Below, one piece after another: positions 25,155 through 33,729 of a DNA stretch of 56,915 bases. A program made the position numbers and the translations under genes. How positions within the stretch are numbered: position 1 is the stretch's first letter; every line of letters begins with the position of its first letter. Origin of the DNA: JBBSOW01 sp038259365 (lineage in GTDB: Bacteria > Actinomycetota > Actinomycetes > Propionibacteriales > Propionibacteriaceae); contig JBBSOW010000008.1 in assembly GCA_038259365.1 (NCBI GenBank), positions 1-56,915 on the forward strand, written 5' to 3'. The notes beneath the pieces are model-generated. The model was not told the origin of the DNA and made no database searches. It worked only from the letters and a program-made list of their open reading frames with translations.

Positions 25155-27236
25155 CTAGCGGACCTGGCTCATCCGCTGCCCCGCTCGCAGGGCTACTTCG
25201 GTCCACTGAGCGTCGGTGAAGTCGAATTCGGAGTCGGTGGGCAAAACCAGGTAGGCAAACTTGTTGCCCACGCTGATCATGGCAATACGAAACCGCACGT
25301 CTCCACTCTGGGTCTTTTGCGTCACGAGGAAGGAACGCCCCCGGACCGGCGCCTTGTCCGCTCCGACCCCACCGATCTTGGGCAACTCCTTCACCTTGGC
25401 GGTCAGAGCACGGTCTGGACATTTCACCACGCTGCCGGCGACTTTGCCCACGAGTGCGCTGGCCTCGGCCGGGGTGGCCATGGTGAAGAGCACCTCATCG
25501 ATACCGAAGTTGGCGGGCGCCGAATCGTCGTTTCGCAGCAGGTAGGTACGCGCCTTCCTGCTCGTCGGGCCGTCGACGTTGGCGAAGTTGATGCTCTCGC
25601 ACTGGCTCCCGACCACGGCGATATCGGTGACGGGGTCGGTTCCGCTCCAATCGCCGGTGCCCTTGGTGATACGTGGCAGGTCGGCCCCGGCGAGGAAGCC
25701 CGGCTGGTCGCCGCCCAGCGGGGGGACGCCGAGCCGGGCCTTGGGAGTGAAGCTGCACAGGCCCACCGCCGCGCTGCACTCATCGTCCACGACGGCGGCT
25801 GCGGCCTTGCCGAGTCCCGCCACCTTGACCGGGTTGGTGGTTTGGGCGACGTCGATGATGTTGACGACCTTGCCGGTCCGGGCCAACACCACACTGTGGT
25901 ACTCGGCTTCTTCGGCCTGCAGGATGGCGACGACGCCTCCCGCTTGATCGCCGATCCCCTCGACGTCGACGCCGGACTGCAGGTATACCGGTGAGTCCTC
26001 GCAGCTGCCGAGCTGGGTGAGGCGATCGTCGAAAACCTGCTGGGCCTCATCGGCCGTGGCATAAGCATCGGCCTGATGCAACGCTGCCGTCTGCGTGCTG
26101 TTCGCCGTGGTGAGGGTGCGCAACTTGGTGGCCAGGGGCGTGGGCAGGCCCTCCGAAGTCTGCTTGATACACATCGGTTGCGGTGATTCCGCGTTGGTGC
26201 CCTCTTGAGTGAGGGAGACCTTCCAACCCGCTTTGGGGTCGATGAGCTGAGCGTCGGCGTCGTCGAGCATGAAAGCGTCGGCCAAGGCAGCGGCCTTCGG
26301 CGCCGTACTCGCCGTGATGCTGGGGCCGGCAGAAGGTCCGGCGACCTCGTCGTTGGTGGTGACCGAGAACACGGCGAAGCCGATGGCGAGGACGGCCAAG
26401 AGCGCGCCGGCAATCCCGGCGATCAGCAGCGCGTTCTTCGTCTTCTTGTCCATGGGTAGCCGCTGCGGTTCTTGCCACAGCGGTGGCGGAGAATCCGGGG
26501 CCCGGGGCCCAGACGTTCCGGCGGCGGGAAAGGGCTCCGCGTCAGCGCCCGTGTCCGCGGGATCGCTCGAGCGGCCGGGTAAAACCGGAGCCTGCGGATC
26601 GGTCTGGGTGGGCTGCAAGGTGGCCGACGCGCCGGCCCGGGACGCCTCGGCGCTCGTGGCCTCCTCGGGCGTGGCCTCGGCGGCAGTGCCGCCGGCCGCG
26701 GCCTCGGCGGCGCGGGACCGGCGCTTGAGTGGGGTGGCCTTCGGCCGGGCAAAGGACGAAGCCTCGGCTCGGGTCTCGCCGGGTGCGGTGCCCGCAGCAG
26801 GCGCGGCGCCCGCCCCCCGTTCGATCTTGGCCGGCGGATCCACCGCTAGCGGTGCGCTCGTGGAGATCTCCACGTCGCGGGCCGGGGTTTGGCCAGCTTG
26901 AACAGTGGGGCGCGAACTACGCCCTTTCAACAGGTGGCTCCATCGTCCGAGGCCGCCGGTCTCGGCCCCCGGCTCGACACCATCCTCGGCAGCCTCGACG
27001 GGCTCGTCCGTGGGGTCTGGCTGGTCTGGCTGGTCCTTTTCGACCGGCCCGCTTTCCTGACCGGTTTCGACCTCTGCAACCGGTGTCGTCTGGTCTGGGT
27101 TCACGGCCGGAAGCATGCGCCGCGCTCGACGGCCGCCCTTGGGTTTCGCGTGTCCGCTCTGCGGCCGCGGTTGTCCCGACGGGTCCTTATCCGATTCGTC
27201 GCCCCCGGAGAGAGAGCGGCGATCTCTCTCGTTCAC
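25155..27236 (-). CDS. Single-pass membrane protein with two PknH-sensor-like extracytoplasmic modules
   Basis: About 693 residues. The first 260 or so are Pro/Ala/Glu-rich, probably disordered and cytoplasmic. MDKKTKNALLIAGIAGALLAVLAIGFAVF provides one transmembrane helix. Outside, two modules of about 190 residues follow. Each has a central AdAyATAdEAqqVfddrL...sCed or evLFtmATPAEAsaLvGkv...KCPd stretch and a final strand pair (VVLARTGKVVNIID; IAMISVGNKFAYLVL), which recalls the extracellular PknH_C/sensor fold, including paired cysteines. No kinase domain is present. Function unknown. The GTG at 27236 is a guess; TTG 27317 opens the same frame. Divergent from the DUF6350 gene. Confidence 0.7.
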   Translation of the reverse strand: MNERDRRSLSGGDESDKDPSGQPRPQSGHAKPKGGRRARRMLPAVNPDQTTPVAEVETGQESGPVEKDQPDQPDPTDEPVEAAEDGVEPGAETGGLGRWSHLLKGRSSRPTVQAGQTPARDVEISTSAPLAVDPPAKIERGAGAAPAAGTAPGETRAEASSFARPKATPLKRRSRAAEAAAGGTAAEATPEEATSAEASRAGASATLQPTQTDPQAPVLPGRSSDPADTGADAEPFPAAGTSGPRAPDSPPPLWQEPQRLPMDKKTKNALLIAGIAGALLAVLAIGFAVFSVTTNDEVAGPSAGPSITASTAPKAAALADAFMLDDADAQLIDPKAGWKVSLTQEGTNAESPQPMCIKQTSEGLPTPLATKLRTLTTANSTQTAALHQADAYATADEAQQVFDDRLTQLGSCEDSPVYLQSGVDVEGIGDQAGGVVAILQAEEAEYHSVVLARTGKVVNIIDVAQTTNPVKVAGLGKAAAAVVDDECSAAVGLCSFTPKARLGVPPLGGDQPGFLAGADLPRITKGTGDWSGTDPVTDIAVVGSQCESINFANVDGPTSRKARTYLLRNDDSAPANFGIDEVLFTMATPAEASALVGKVAGSVVKCPDRALTAKVKELPKIGGVGADKAPVRGRSFLVTQKTQSGDVRFRIAMISVGNKFAYLVLPTDSEFDFTDAQWTEVALRAGQRMSQVR

Positions 27237-27440
27237 GCCGTCATCAGCCAAGCTCCCTCTCCCCCCAATGCGATCTGGCAAACCTCGAAGGTACCCGAGG
27301 CTCGAAGTCAATTCCAAAATCTAAGTCTGGGCCGCACACGCTGGCGAATGACCCTCTGAGTTAACGCCGCACCGAACTTTATCGTTCCTCAGCGTGTCCT
27401 GGCTATCGGGAGCCCCCGTTCGGTCACCATGGGGTGAGTT

Positions 27441-28712
27441 ATGAATGACTCGCCTCGCTCTAATAATCGTCCTCGCTTGCTCGCTTCTCGCGGGCCAGCG
27501 CTGCTGGTGCGTACCGCGGTGCAGCGCCGGACCCAAAAGCCCGGTGAGGCGGAGTGGCGAGAGCCCGAACTGCCGTGGCTGTTGGCCGCCATCGGAGGCG
27601 GCTTTCTCGCGGCGGGTTTCGGCTTCCTGGTGTGCTCGGCGGTGGCGGTTTTTGGTTGGCTGGGAGCGAGCGCCGGAACCCTCGCGGGGGCGGTGAACGT
27701 GGGCGCACAGCTTTGGTTTCTCACGCTGGGCGGGGGTGCTCGGCTGCCGGGGGTCTCGGTGACCTTGGCGCCGCTGGGGTTGACCCTCTGCTGGTTGCTG
27801 GCCGTGCACGCAGTGGCTGGATACGCCGCCCGGCAGGCCATGCGCGTCGAGACGACGGTTTCGCGGGCTGGCATCGTGCGCCGGGTCGTGGCCGGCGTCA
27901 CCGGGGGCTACCTGGCGGCGGTGCTGATCGCCGCGGCCGTGTTCAGCGAGAACCAGCAGGTGGCCGCAATGCTATTGGGCAGCGCGGTGTTGGGCGGGAT
28001 CGGCTCGACGTGGGCGAGTGCCCGGGCGGCCCACTATCGGCCGAACGAAACTTGGCCCCAGTGGGCCCAAGCGCTGCCGCGCTCGGTGGTCGCCGCCCTG
28101 GCGACGATGACCGCCCTCGGGGCGCTGCTTTTGGTCGTGGCCTGCTGGCAAAACCGCGCCGACATCACCAGGCTGAGCGAGTCGCTGCAGCTTCCGGTAA
28201 TCGGCCTGCTGGTGATGGGCTTGATCCAACTCGCCTACCTGCCCAACCTGGTGCTGTGGGCGGGCAGCTTCCTCACCGGCGCCGGGTTCTCCCTCGGTGA
28301 CGGGTCAAAGATCTCGCCGATCGTGACCCAAATCGGACTGTTGCCGCCCATCCCCGTAGCGGCCGCCGTGCCCTCGGCCGGCGTGCACGGGAACGGGGCC
28401 TTGTGGTGGCTGGTGGGTGCGGGCCTGGCGGGGGTGGTCGCCACCGTCGTCGTCGTTCGCGCCCGTCCGCACGCCCGCGTCGACGAGACCACCCTCGTCG
28501 GTGGCTTGGCCGGGGTGCTCTCAGGCGTGGCGTTCGCGTTGTTGACCGTGCTCTCGCGAGGCAACCTGGGCACCGGCAGGCTGGTGGATCTCGGTCCGTC
28601 GTTCGTCGAGGTCGCCGTCCTGGGCGCCACGGTCATGGGAGTCGCAGGGATGCTCACGGGCCTGGCGCTGGGCTTGGCGTCGAGACGCCCGGCCACTACC
28701 TCGGCGAGCTAG
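27441..28712 (+). CDS. DUF6350 family polytopic membrane protein
   Basis: 423 residues with about nine or ten hydrophobic helices, a basic N-terminus and short polar loops. Its size, topology and position directly upstream of purN match the actinobacterial DUF6350 family (sometimes called PerM-like, a membrane protein linked to persistence and division in mycobacteria). No catalytic motif is seen. The ATG at 27441 opens a frame with MNDSPRSNNRPRLL; GGTGAG lies just upstream. The gap to purN is 68 nt and contains that gene's own promoter signal. Confidence 0.75.
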   Translation: MNDSPRSNNRPRLLASRGPALLVRTAVQRRTQKPGEAEWREPELPWLLAAIGGGFLAAGFGFLVCSAVAVFGWLGASAGTLAGAVNVGAQLWFLTLGGGARLPGVSVTLAPLGLTLCWLLAVHAVAGYAARQAMRVETTVSRAGIVRRVVAGVTGGYLAAVLIAAAVFSENQQVAAMLLGSAVLGGIGSTWASARAAHYRPNETWPQWAQALPRSVVAALATMTALGALLLVVACWQNRADITRLSESLQLPVIGLLVMGLIQLAYLPNLVLWAGSFLTGAGFSLGDGSKISPIVTQIGLLPPIPVAAAVPSAGVHGNGALWWLVGAGLAGVVATVVVVRARPHARVDETTLVGGLAGVLSGVAFALLTVLSRGNLGTGRLVDLGPSFVEVAVLGATVMGVAGMLTGLALGLASRRPATTSAS

Positions 28713-28768
28713 TGCAGACCCATTGATCCAGCAAACCGCGCGACTTCGCCACGAACTGCTCGGCCGGT

Positions 28769-28774
28769 TAGGCT
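28769..28774 (+). promoter_or_regulatory. -10 element of a probable leaderless purN promoter
   Basis: TAGGCT followed by 6 nt and then the GTG start of purN at 28781; no ribosome site precedes that GTG. Confidence 0.55.
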
Positions 28775-28780
28775 GCTGGG

Positions 28781-29404
28781 GTGCGGTTGCGACTGGTGGT
28801 GTTGATTTCTGGTTCGGGCACCCTGCTGCAGAGTATCCTCGACGCCAGCGCCTCTGGTGCGTTACCGGCGGAGGTCGTCGCCGTATGTTGCGACCGGGAC
28901 GGCGTACGCGGCCTGCAGCGCGCCACCCAAGCCGGCGTCCCCACCCGCGTGCATCCCTATCGACGCGGGGGGGATCGACCCCGTTGGGACGCCGAGCTGG
29001 CCGAGATCGTCGGCGAATTCTGCCCCGACCTCGTGGTGAGCGCCGGCTTCATGAAGCTCGTGGGTGAGGCGTTCCTCAAGCGCTTCGGTGGCCGCATGAT
29101 CAACACCCATCCGGCATTGCTGCCCTCGTTTCCCGGGATGCACGGCCCGCGGGACGCCTTGGCGTACGGGGTCAAGGTGAGCGGCGCCACGGTCTTTCTC
29201 GTCGACGAGGGCACCGACACCGGCGAGATCCTCGCCCAGCGCGCCGTGCCCGTCCTGAGCGAGGACGACGAGGCGGCGCTGCACGAGCGAATCAAGATTG
29301 CCGAGAGGGAATTGCTCTTGGACACGATCGCCGACTGGGCCGAAGCCCTGCCGGAACCAACCAGCCCCAAGACGACCCAGGATAAGGACCACAGCTATGA
29401 GTGA
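28781..29404 (+). CDS. purN: Phosphoribosylglycinamide formyltransferase
   Basis: Transfers a formyl group from 10-formyl-tetrahydrofolate to GAR in de novo purine synthesis. The 207 residues begin MRLRLVVLISGSGTLLQSIL, and contain the active-site region MINTHPALLPSFPGMHG (Asn/His) and GATVFLVDEGTDTGEILAQ (Asp). GTG 28781 is supported by the family N-terminus and a -10 element 6 nt upstream. The stop lies 8 nt inside purH, so the two genes overlap (29397-29404) and are coupled. Confidence 0.95.
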   Translation: MRLRLVVLISGSGTLLQSILDASASGALPAEVVAVCCDRDGVRGLQRATQAGVPTRVHPYRRGGDRPRWDAELAEIVGEFCPDLVVSAGFMKLVGEAFLKRFGGRMINTHPALLPSFPGMHGPRDALAYGVKVSGATVFLVDEGTDTGEILAQRAVPVLSEDDEAALHERIKIAERELLLDTIADWAEALPEPTSPKTTQDKDHSYE

Positions 29405-30986
29405 AACGCAGGATCGGCTGCCCATCCGGCGGGCGCTGCTCTCCACCTACGACAAGTCCGGGCTCGTCGAGTTGGGGACGGCCCTCGTCGCGGCCGGGGC
29501 GGAGCTGGTCTCCACCGGCTCGACCGCCAAGACGCTCGCCGCGTCGGGCCTCGAGGTGACTCCGGTGGAGAAGGTCACCGGGTTCGGTGAATGCCTCGAC
29601 GGCCGCGTCAAGACGCTGCACCCGCACGTGCACGCCGGGATCCTGGCCGATCGGCGCAAGGTTGAGCACCGTCGCCAACTCGAGGACTTGGGCGTGGCCC
29701 CCTTCGATCTCGTGGTGGTCAACCTCTACCCGTTCTCCGAGACCGTCGCCTCGGGGGCGAGCCCGGAGGAATGTGTCGAGCAGATCGACATCGGCGGCCC
29801 GGCCTTGGTGCGGGCCGCGGCCAAGAACCATCCCAGCGTCGCGGTGGTCACCTCGCCCGCGTCCTACCCGGCCGTGCGCTCGGCCCTCGACGGCGGCGGT
29901 TTCAGCCTCGCCGAGCGCGCCGCGTTGGCCGCCAGCGCGTTCCAGCACACCGCGTCTTACGACGTTGCGGTCGCCTCGTGGATGAGCGACACCCTCTTGG
30001 CCGATGCCGCGGCGGCCGACCTGGCCGACGACGATTCGGGCTTCGGCCAGTGGGTGGGTTCGACCTGGACCAAGGCCGCCGACCTGCGTTACGGCGAGAA
30101 CTCTCACCAGGAAGCCGCGCTCTATCGCGGCGAGGGGGCCACGGGCCTCGCCGGGGCCGAGCAGTTGCACGGCAAGGAGATGTCCTACAACAACTACGTC
30201 GACACCGACGCGGCCTGGCGGGCCGCCTGGGATTTCGCGGCGCCCGCCGTCGCGGTGATCAAGCACGCCAACCCGTGTGGGATCGCCGTCGGCCCTGACA
30301 TCGAGACCGCCCACCGCCAGGCCCACGCCTGCGATCCGGTGTCAGCCTTCGGCGGCGTGATCGCCGCGAACCGCGAGGTCAGCGTCGCGATGGCCGAGCA
30401 GGTCGCCGAGATCTTCACCGAGGTCATCGTCGCCCCCGGTTTTGCCGAGGGTGCGGTGGAGGTGTTGCAGCGCAAGAAGAACATCCGCGTCCTGCGCTGC
30501 GAGCCGGACCCCGATCCGAGCGCGATCGAATTCCGAAGGATCAGCGGTGGGCTACTCATGCAGCAGACCGACCGGTTTCAGGCCGAGGGCGACGACCCGG
30601 CGAACTGGACGCTGGCCGCCGGACCCGCGGGCGATGCGGATCGGGTGGCCGACCTGAGCTTCGCCTGGCGGGCCTGCCGGGCGGTCAAGTCCAACGCGAT
30701 CCTGCTGGCCAAGGACGGCGCTTCGGTCGGGGTCGGCATGGGCCAGGTGAACCGGGTCGACGCCGCCCGGCTGGCCGTGGACCGGGCGGGGGATCGCGTC
30801 GTCGGTTCCGTCGCCGCCTCCGACGCCTTCTTCCCCTTCGCCGATGGTCCGAGGATCCTCATCGACGCAGGCGTCGCGGCCATCGTCTCCCCGGGCGGAT
30901 CGGTGCGCGATGGTGAGACCATCGCCGCCTGCGAGGCCGCCGGGGTCACGATGTATTTCACCGGCACGCGGCACTTCTTCCACTAG
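29397..30986 (+). CDS. purH: Bifunctional AICAR formyltransferase/IMP cyclohydrolase
   Basis: Catalyses the last two steps to IMP. The 529 residues include the N-terminal MGS-like cyclohydrolase domain (RRALLSTYDKSGLVELG; VKTLHPHVHAGIL) and the AICAR transformylase domain (LRYGENSHQEAAL; VIKHANPCGIA with the Lys-His pair; FRRISGGLLMQQ; AVKSNAILLAKDG). The ATG at 29397 sits inside the end of purN in another frame, with AAGGACC upstream. It feeds GuaB and GuaA encoded elsewhere in this window. folD follows after 15 nt. Confidence 0.97.
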   Translation: MSETQDRLPIRRALLSTYDKSGLVELGTALVAAGAELVSTGSTAKTLAASGLEVTPVEKVTGFGECLDGRVKTLHPHVHAGILADRRKVEHRRQLEDLGVAPFDLVVVNLYPFSETVASGASPEECVEQIDIGGPALVRAAAKNHPSVAVVTSPASYPAVRSALDGGGFSLAERAALAASAFQHTASYDVAVASWMSDTLLADAAAADLADDDSGFGQWVGSTWTKAADLRYGENSHQEAALYRGEGATGLAGAEQLHGKEMSYNNYVDTDAAWRAAWDFAAPAVAVIKHANPCGIAVGPDIETAHRQAHACDPVSAFGGVIAANREVSVAMAEQVAEIFTEVIVAPGFAEGAVEVLQRKKNIRVLRCEPDPDPSAIEFRRISGGLLMQQTDRFQAEGDDPANWTLAAGPAGDADRVADLSFAWRACRAVKSNAILLAKDGASVGVGMGQVNRVDAARLAVDRAGDRVVGSVAASDAFFPFADGPRILIDAGVAAIVSPGGSVRDGETIAACEAAGVTMYFTGTRHFFH

Positions 30987-31001
30987 AGCGAGGTAAGAGA
31001 G

Positions 31002-31895
31002 ATGACGACGAACAACCCGACCCACAGCCGGGCCGCCACGCTGGACGGTAAGGCCGTCGCGGCGGCCATTCGAGCCGATCTGGCCGCCAAGGTCGAGGCG
31101 CTGTCGAGAACAGGAACAACGCCGGGGTTGGGCACGGTGCTCGTCGGGGACGATCCGGGCAGCCACTCCTACGTGCGGGGCAAGCACCGCGACTGCGCCG
31201 AGATCGGCATCAACTCGATCAGGGTCGAGCTGCCCGCCGACGTCGGCGCGGACGAGCTTGGTCGCGAGCTCGATCGGCTCAACGCGGATCCGGCGTGCAC
31301 CGGTTACATCGTGCAGCTGCCGCTACCCAAGCACCTCGACGACAACTGGGCGCTGAACAAGGTGGATCCCGGCAAGGACGCCGACGGGTTGCACCCGGCC
31401 AACCTCGGCAAGCTCGTGCTCGGGGACCCCGGGCCGCTACCCTGCACCCCGCGCGGCATCGTGGAGCTGCTACGCCGCTACGAGGTGCAGCTCAACGGCG
31501 CCGAGGTGTGCGTCGTGGGTCGCGGGACGACGGTGGGAAGGCCGATGGGTTTGTTGCTGACGCGCAAGTCCGAGAACTCCACCGTGACGCTGTGCCACAC
31601 CGGCACGAGGGATCTGGCCGCGCACACCCGCCGCGCCGACATCGTCGTCGCCGCCGCCGGGGTGCCAGGTCTCATCACCGCGGACATGCTCAAGCCCGGT
31701 TCGGTCGCGGTCGATGTGGGCATCAGCCGCACCGAGTCGGGCCTCGTTGGCGATCTCGACCCCGGCGTCTGGGACGTCGCCCGGCTCGTCGCCCCGGTGC
31801 CGGGTGGGGTGGGGCCGATGACGCGGGCGATGCTGCTGCACAACGTCGTCGATCGAGCCGAGGCCGTGGTCCGAACCGAGCGACAGCCCGGCTGA
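31002..31895 (+). CDS. folD: Bifunctional methylenetetrahydrofolate dehydrogenase/cyclohydrolase
   Basis: 297 residues. FolD makes 10-formyl-tetrahydrofolate, the cofactor used by PurN and PurH just upstream, so the operon pairs purine synthesis with its one-carbon donor. Motifs include VLVGDDPGSHSYVRGKHRDCAEIG (catalytic Lys), GYIVQLPLPKHLD, the cofactor-binding VVGRGTTVGRP and PVPGGVGPMTRAML. GAGGTAAGAGAG precedes the ATG. The stop is 3 nt from the next start. Confidence 0.96.
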   Translation: MTTNNPTHSRAATLDGKAVAAAIRADLAAKVEALSRTGTTPGLGTVLVGDDPGSHSYVRGKHRDCAEIGINSIRVELPADVGADELGRELDRLNADPACTGYIVQLPLPKHLDDNWALNKVDPGKDADGLHPANLGKLVLGDPGPLPCTPRGIVELLRRYEVQLNGAEVCVVGRGTTVGRPMGLLLTRKSENSTVTLCHTGTRDLAAHTRRADIVVAAAGVPGLITADMLKPGSVAVDVGISRTESGLVGDLDPGVWDVARLVAPVPGGVGPMTRAMLLHNVVDRAEAVVRTERQPG

Positions 31896-31898
31896 GCC

Positions 31899-32189
31899 GT
31901 GGAGACCGACGACGCCAAAGATCGCGCCAGAGCATCGGCTCAGGCCATGCCGCAATGGCCCCTGGTGGTGGTGCTGGCCGTGGTGGCGGTCGGGCTGGGG
32001 CTGGCGGGCTTCGGGGTCTGGCGCTCCGGCGCCATCGTCGTCGGAGGCGGGGTTGGCTTGGCCGCGTTCTTGCGAGTCGTCCTGCCGTTTCGGATGGCCG
32101 GGCTGCTGCAGGTGCGCGGCAAGGCGTTCGACGTGACCGTGCTCGTGCTCGCCGCCGTCGGCATCGTGGCGTTGGCCCTCAGTCGATAG
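31899..32189 (+). CDS. DUF3017 family membrane protein
   Basis: 96 residues with three transmembrane helices (PLVVVLAVVAVGLGLAGFGVW, GAIVVGGGVGLAAFLRVVLP and VTVLVLAAVGIVALALS) and the family motif around LRVVLPFRMAGLLQVRGKAFDV. DUF3017 proteins regularly follow folD in actinobacteria; their function is unknown. GTG start 3 nt after folD, hence the last gene of the purN-purH-folD unit. Confidence 0.88.
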   Translation: METDDAKDRARASAQAMPQWPLVVVLAVVAVGLGLAGFGVWRSGAIVVGGGVGLAAFLRVVLPFRMAGLLQVRGKAFDVTVLVLAAVGIVALALSR

Positions 32190-32270
32190 CTTCCGATCAC
32201 GCGGGCTCTCACCTGCCAGGACGACCCGAGCGTCTCTGGGGCGGCCCGTTTTGTCGTGCTCGGGTGTGGT

Positions 32271-33023
32271 TTAAGCGCTGCCCAAGGCCACGGCGATGAC
32301 AATGATGTAGATGATCGTGCCGACGACGGCTAGACCCAGCAGAGCGGTGCCAACGATGCCGAGGATCTTGCCGATGTTGACGAGGTTGCGGTTGGAGTAG
32401 ACGCCCGGGTTGGCGTCGATCTCTTCGAGCGCCTTTTTGGATTGGAAATAGGCGATCGGGCCGAGCACCTGACAGACGACGATCCCGAGGATGCCCAAGA
32501 CCAGACACGTCGTGCCCTTGGGATGCTCGATGCCACCCGGGGCGTAGCCACCCGGCTGGCCGTAAGGCGCGGGCTGGCCGTAGGGAGCCTGCTGACCATA
32601 CGGCGCGGGTTGCTGCGCGTAGCCCTGTTGCTGGCCGTAGTCCTGCTGTCCGTAGTCCTGCTGGCCGTAGTCCTGCTGTCCGTAGGTTGGTTGCCCATAG
32701 TTTGGGGGCTGCCCGTAGCCCTGGGACTGAGCGGTAGGATCAGACGCGGACTGCTGAGCGTAGGGATCGGACGCGGACGGTTGGCCGTATGGGTTGGCTG
32801 CCGACGGTTGACCGTGAGGGTTCGAGGCCGACTGTTGTCCGTACGGATCGGAGGCCGACTGTTGGCCGTACGGATCGGAAGCCGACCGCTCTCCGGACGG
32901 ATCGGAGGCTGACTGTTGTCCGTACGGATCGGAGGCCGATCCCTGGCCGTAGGGATTGTTGGCGGGGCCCGAACCGGAGTTCTCGTCCCGGTTGCCCTGG
33001 CCCTGATCGTATGGGTGACTCAT
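32271..33023 (-). CDS. DUF4190 membrane protein with long Tyr/Gln/Pro repeat region
   Basis: 250 residues. Residues 1-160 are low-complexity: about eight copies of a SASDPYGQQ-like unit, then QDYGQ and APYGQP repeats. The remaining 85 residues form two hydrophobic hairpins (TTCLVLGILGIVVCQVLGPIAYFQSKKAL; IGKILGIVGTALLGLAVVGTIIYIIVIAVAL) typical of DUF4190. Proteins of this kind occur in many actinobacterial membranes without a known role. The DNA of the repeat (about 32600-32960) is itself repetitive, so copy number may vary. It is divergent from two smaller relatives. Confidence 0.8.
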   Translation of the reverse strand: MSHPYDQGQGNRDENSGSGPANNPYGQGSASDPYGQQSASDPSGERSASDPYGQQSASDPYGQQSASNPHGQPSAANPYGQPSASDPYAQQSASDPTAQSQGYGQPPNYGQPTYGQQDYGQQDYGQQDYGQQQGYAQQPAPYGQQAPYGQPAPYGQPGGYAPGGIEHPKGTTCLVLGILGIVVCQVLGPIAYFQSKKALEEIDANPGVYSNRNLVNIGKILGIVGTALLGLAVVGTIIYIIVIAVALGSA

Positions 33024-33130
33024 GAAACTCAGTCTGCTCTATTCCTTTGCCTCGCGCCAACGTCTCGACGCCGCGTCGGTGTTAGATTTGTCGCGCCCCA
33101 ATGGCCGACCCAACCTGATGAGGATTGTCC

Positions 33131-33445
33131 ATGAGCAAACTAGAGGCCAAAGGCGACGGTTCGCACGAGCCGATCGCGAGCTTTGGCGGACACGACCCGG
33201 CTGAATCATCCGTTCTGGAATCCGAAGATCCTCCCGGGGCGAAGCTCGGCCGGATCGGCCTGATCTTGGCGATCATCCCCCTCACCGCCTTTCTTGGGCT
33301 CTGCTGCTCCATCCTGGCGATGGTGCTGTCCCGCCAGGTTGGCGCGCCGAACAGGAAGGCCGTGATCGGCATCGTCGTCGCAATCGCGTGGTTGATCGTC
33401 GGCGTCATCGTCGACAACATCTTTTTCAACCCAGGTAGATCATGA
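33131..33445 (+). CDS. Small DUF4190-like membrane protein
   Basis: 104 residues: a polar N-terminus, then two hydrophobic hairpin segments (IGLILAIIPLTAFLGLCCSILAMVLS; AVIGIVVAIAWLIVGVIV). The pattern of the two segments matches the membrane part of the divergent DUF4190 protein and of the next gene, so the three are probably paralogues. A TGAGGA site precedes the ATG at 33131. Coupled to the next gene by an ATGA overlap. Function unknown. Confidence 0.75.
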   Translation: MSKLEAKGDGSHEPIASFGGHDPAESSVLESEDPPGAKLGRIGLILAIIPLTAFLGLCCSILAMVLSRQVGAPNRKAVIGIVVAIAWLIVGVIVDNIFFNPGRS

Positions 33446-33699
33446 GCTACGCCCAGCCGAACGACCCCTACGGACAGCGCGATCGACCGACGACGCCGAA
33501 GGCTGGCCTGATGTTGGGCAAGATCGGCATGATCTTGGCCCTGATTCCCTGTATCTCACCCATTGGCTTGATTGTCTGCGTCGTCGCCCTGGTGCAGTCG
33601 AATAATGCGAGCACCGAAAACAGGTTCGCCAAGGTGGGCGTCCTCGCCGGCGTCGTTTGGTTGGCCGTCGGTTTCATAGTCAATGGCACCCTTGGCTAA
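33442..33699 (+). CDS. Small DUF4190-like membrane protein
   Basis: 85 residues: a short NDPYGQRDRP start that echoes the repeat of the divergent gene, then two membrane segments (IGMILALIPCISPIGLIVCVVALV; VGVLAGVVWLAVGFIVNGTL). Its ATG overlaps the preceding stop (ATGA at 33442-33445). It is likely a product of local duplication with its neighbour. Function unknown. Confidence 0.75.
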   Translation: MSYAQPNDPYGQRDRPTTPKAGLMLGKIGMILALIPCISPIGLIVCVVALVQSNNASTENRFAKVGVLAGVVWLAVGFIVNGTLG

Positions 33700-33729
33700 T
33701 CGATCCGTTCTCTAACGACAGGCTTCTAC

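Noticed and set aside
32190..32270. Terminator between DUF3017 and the DUF4190 gene
   Set aside because: ACCCGAGC and GCTCGGGT (32224-32265) can pair, but only 8 bp with a 26-nt loop; too weak to annotate.
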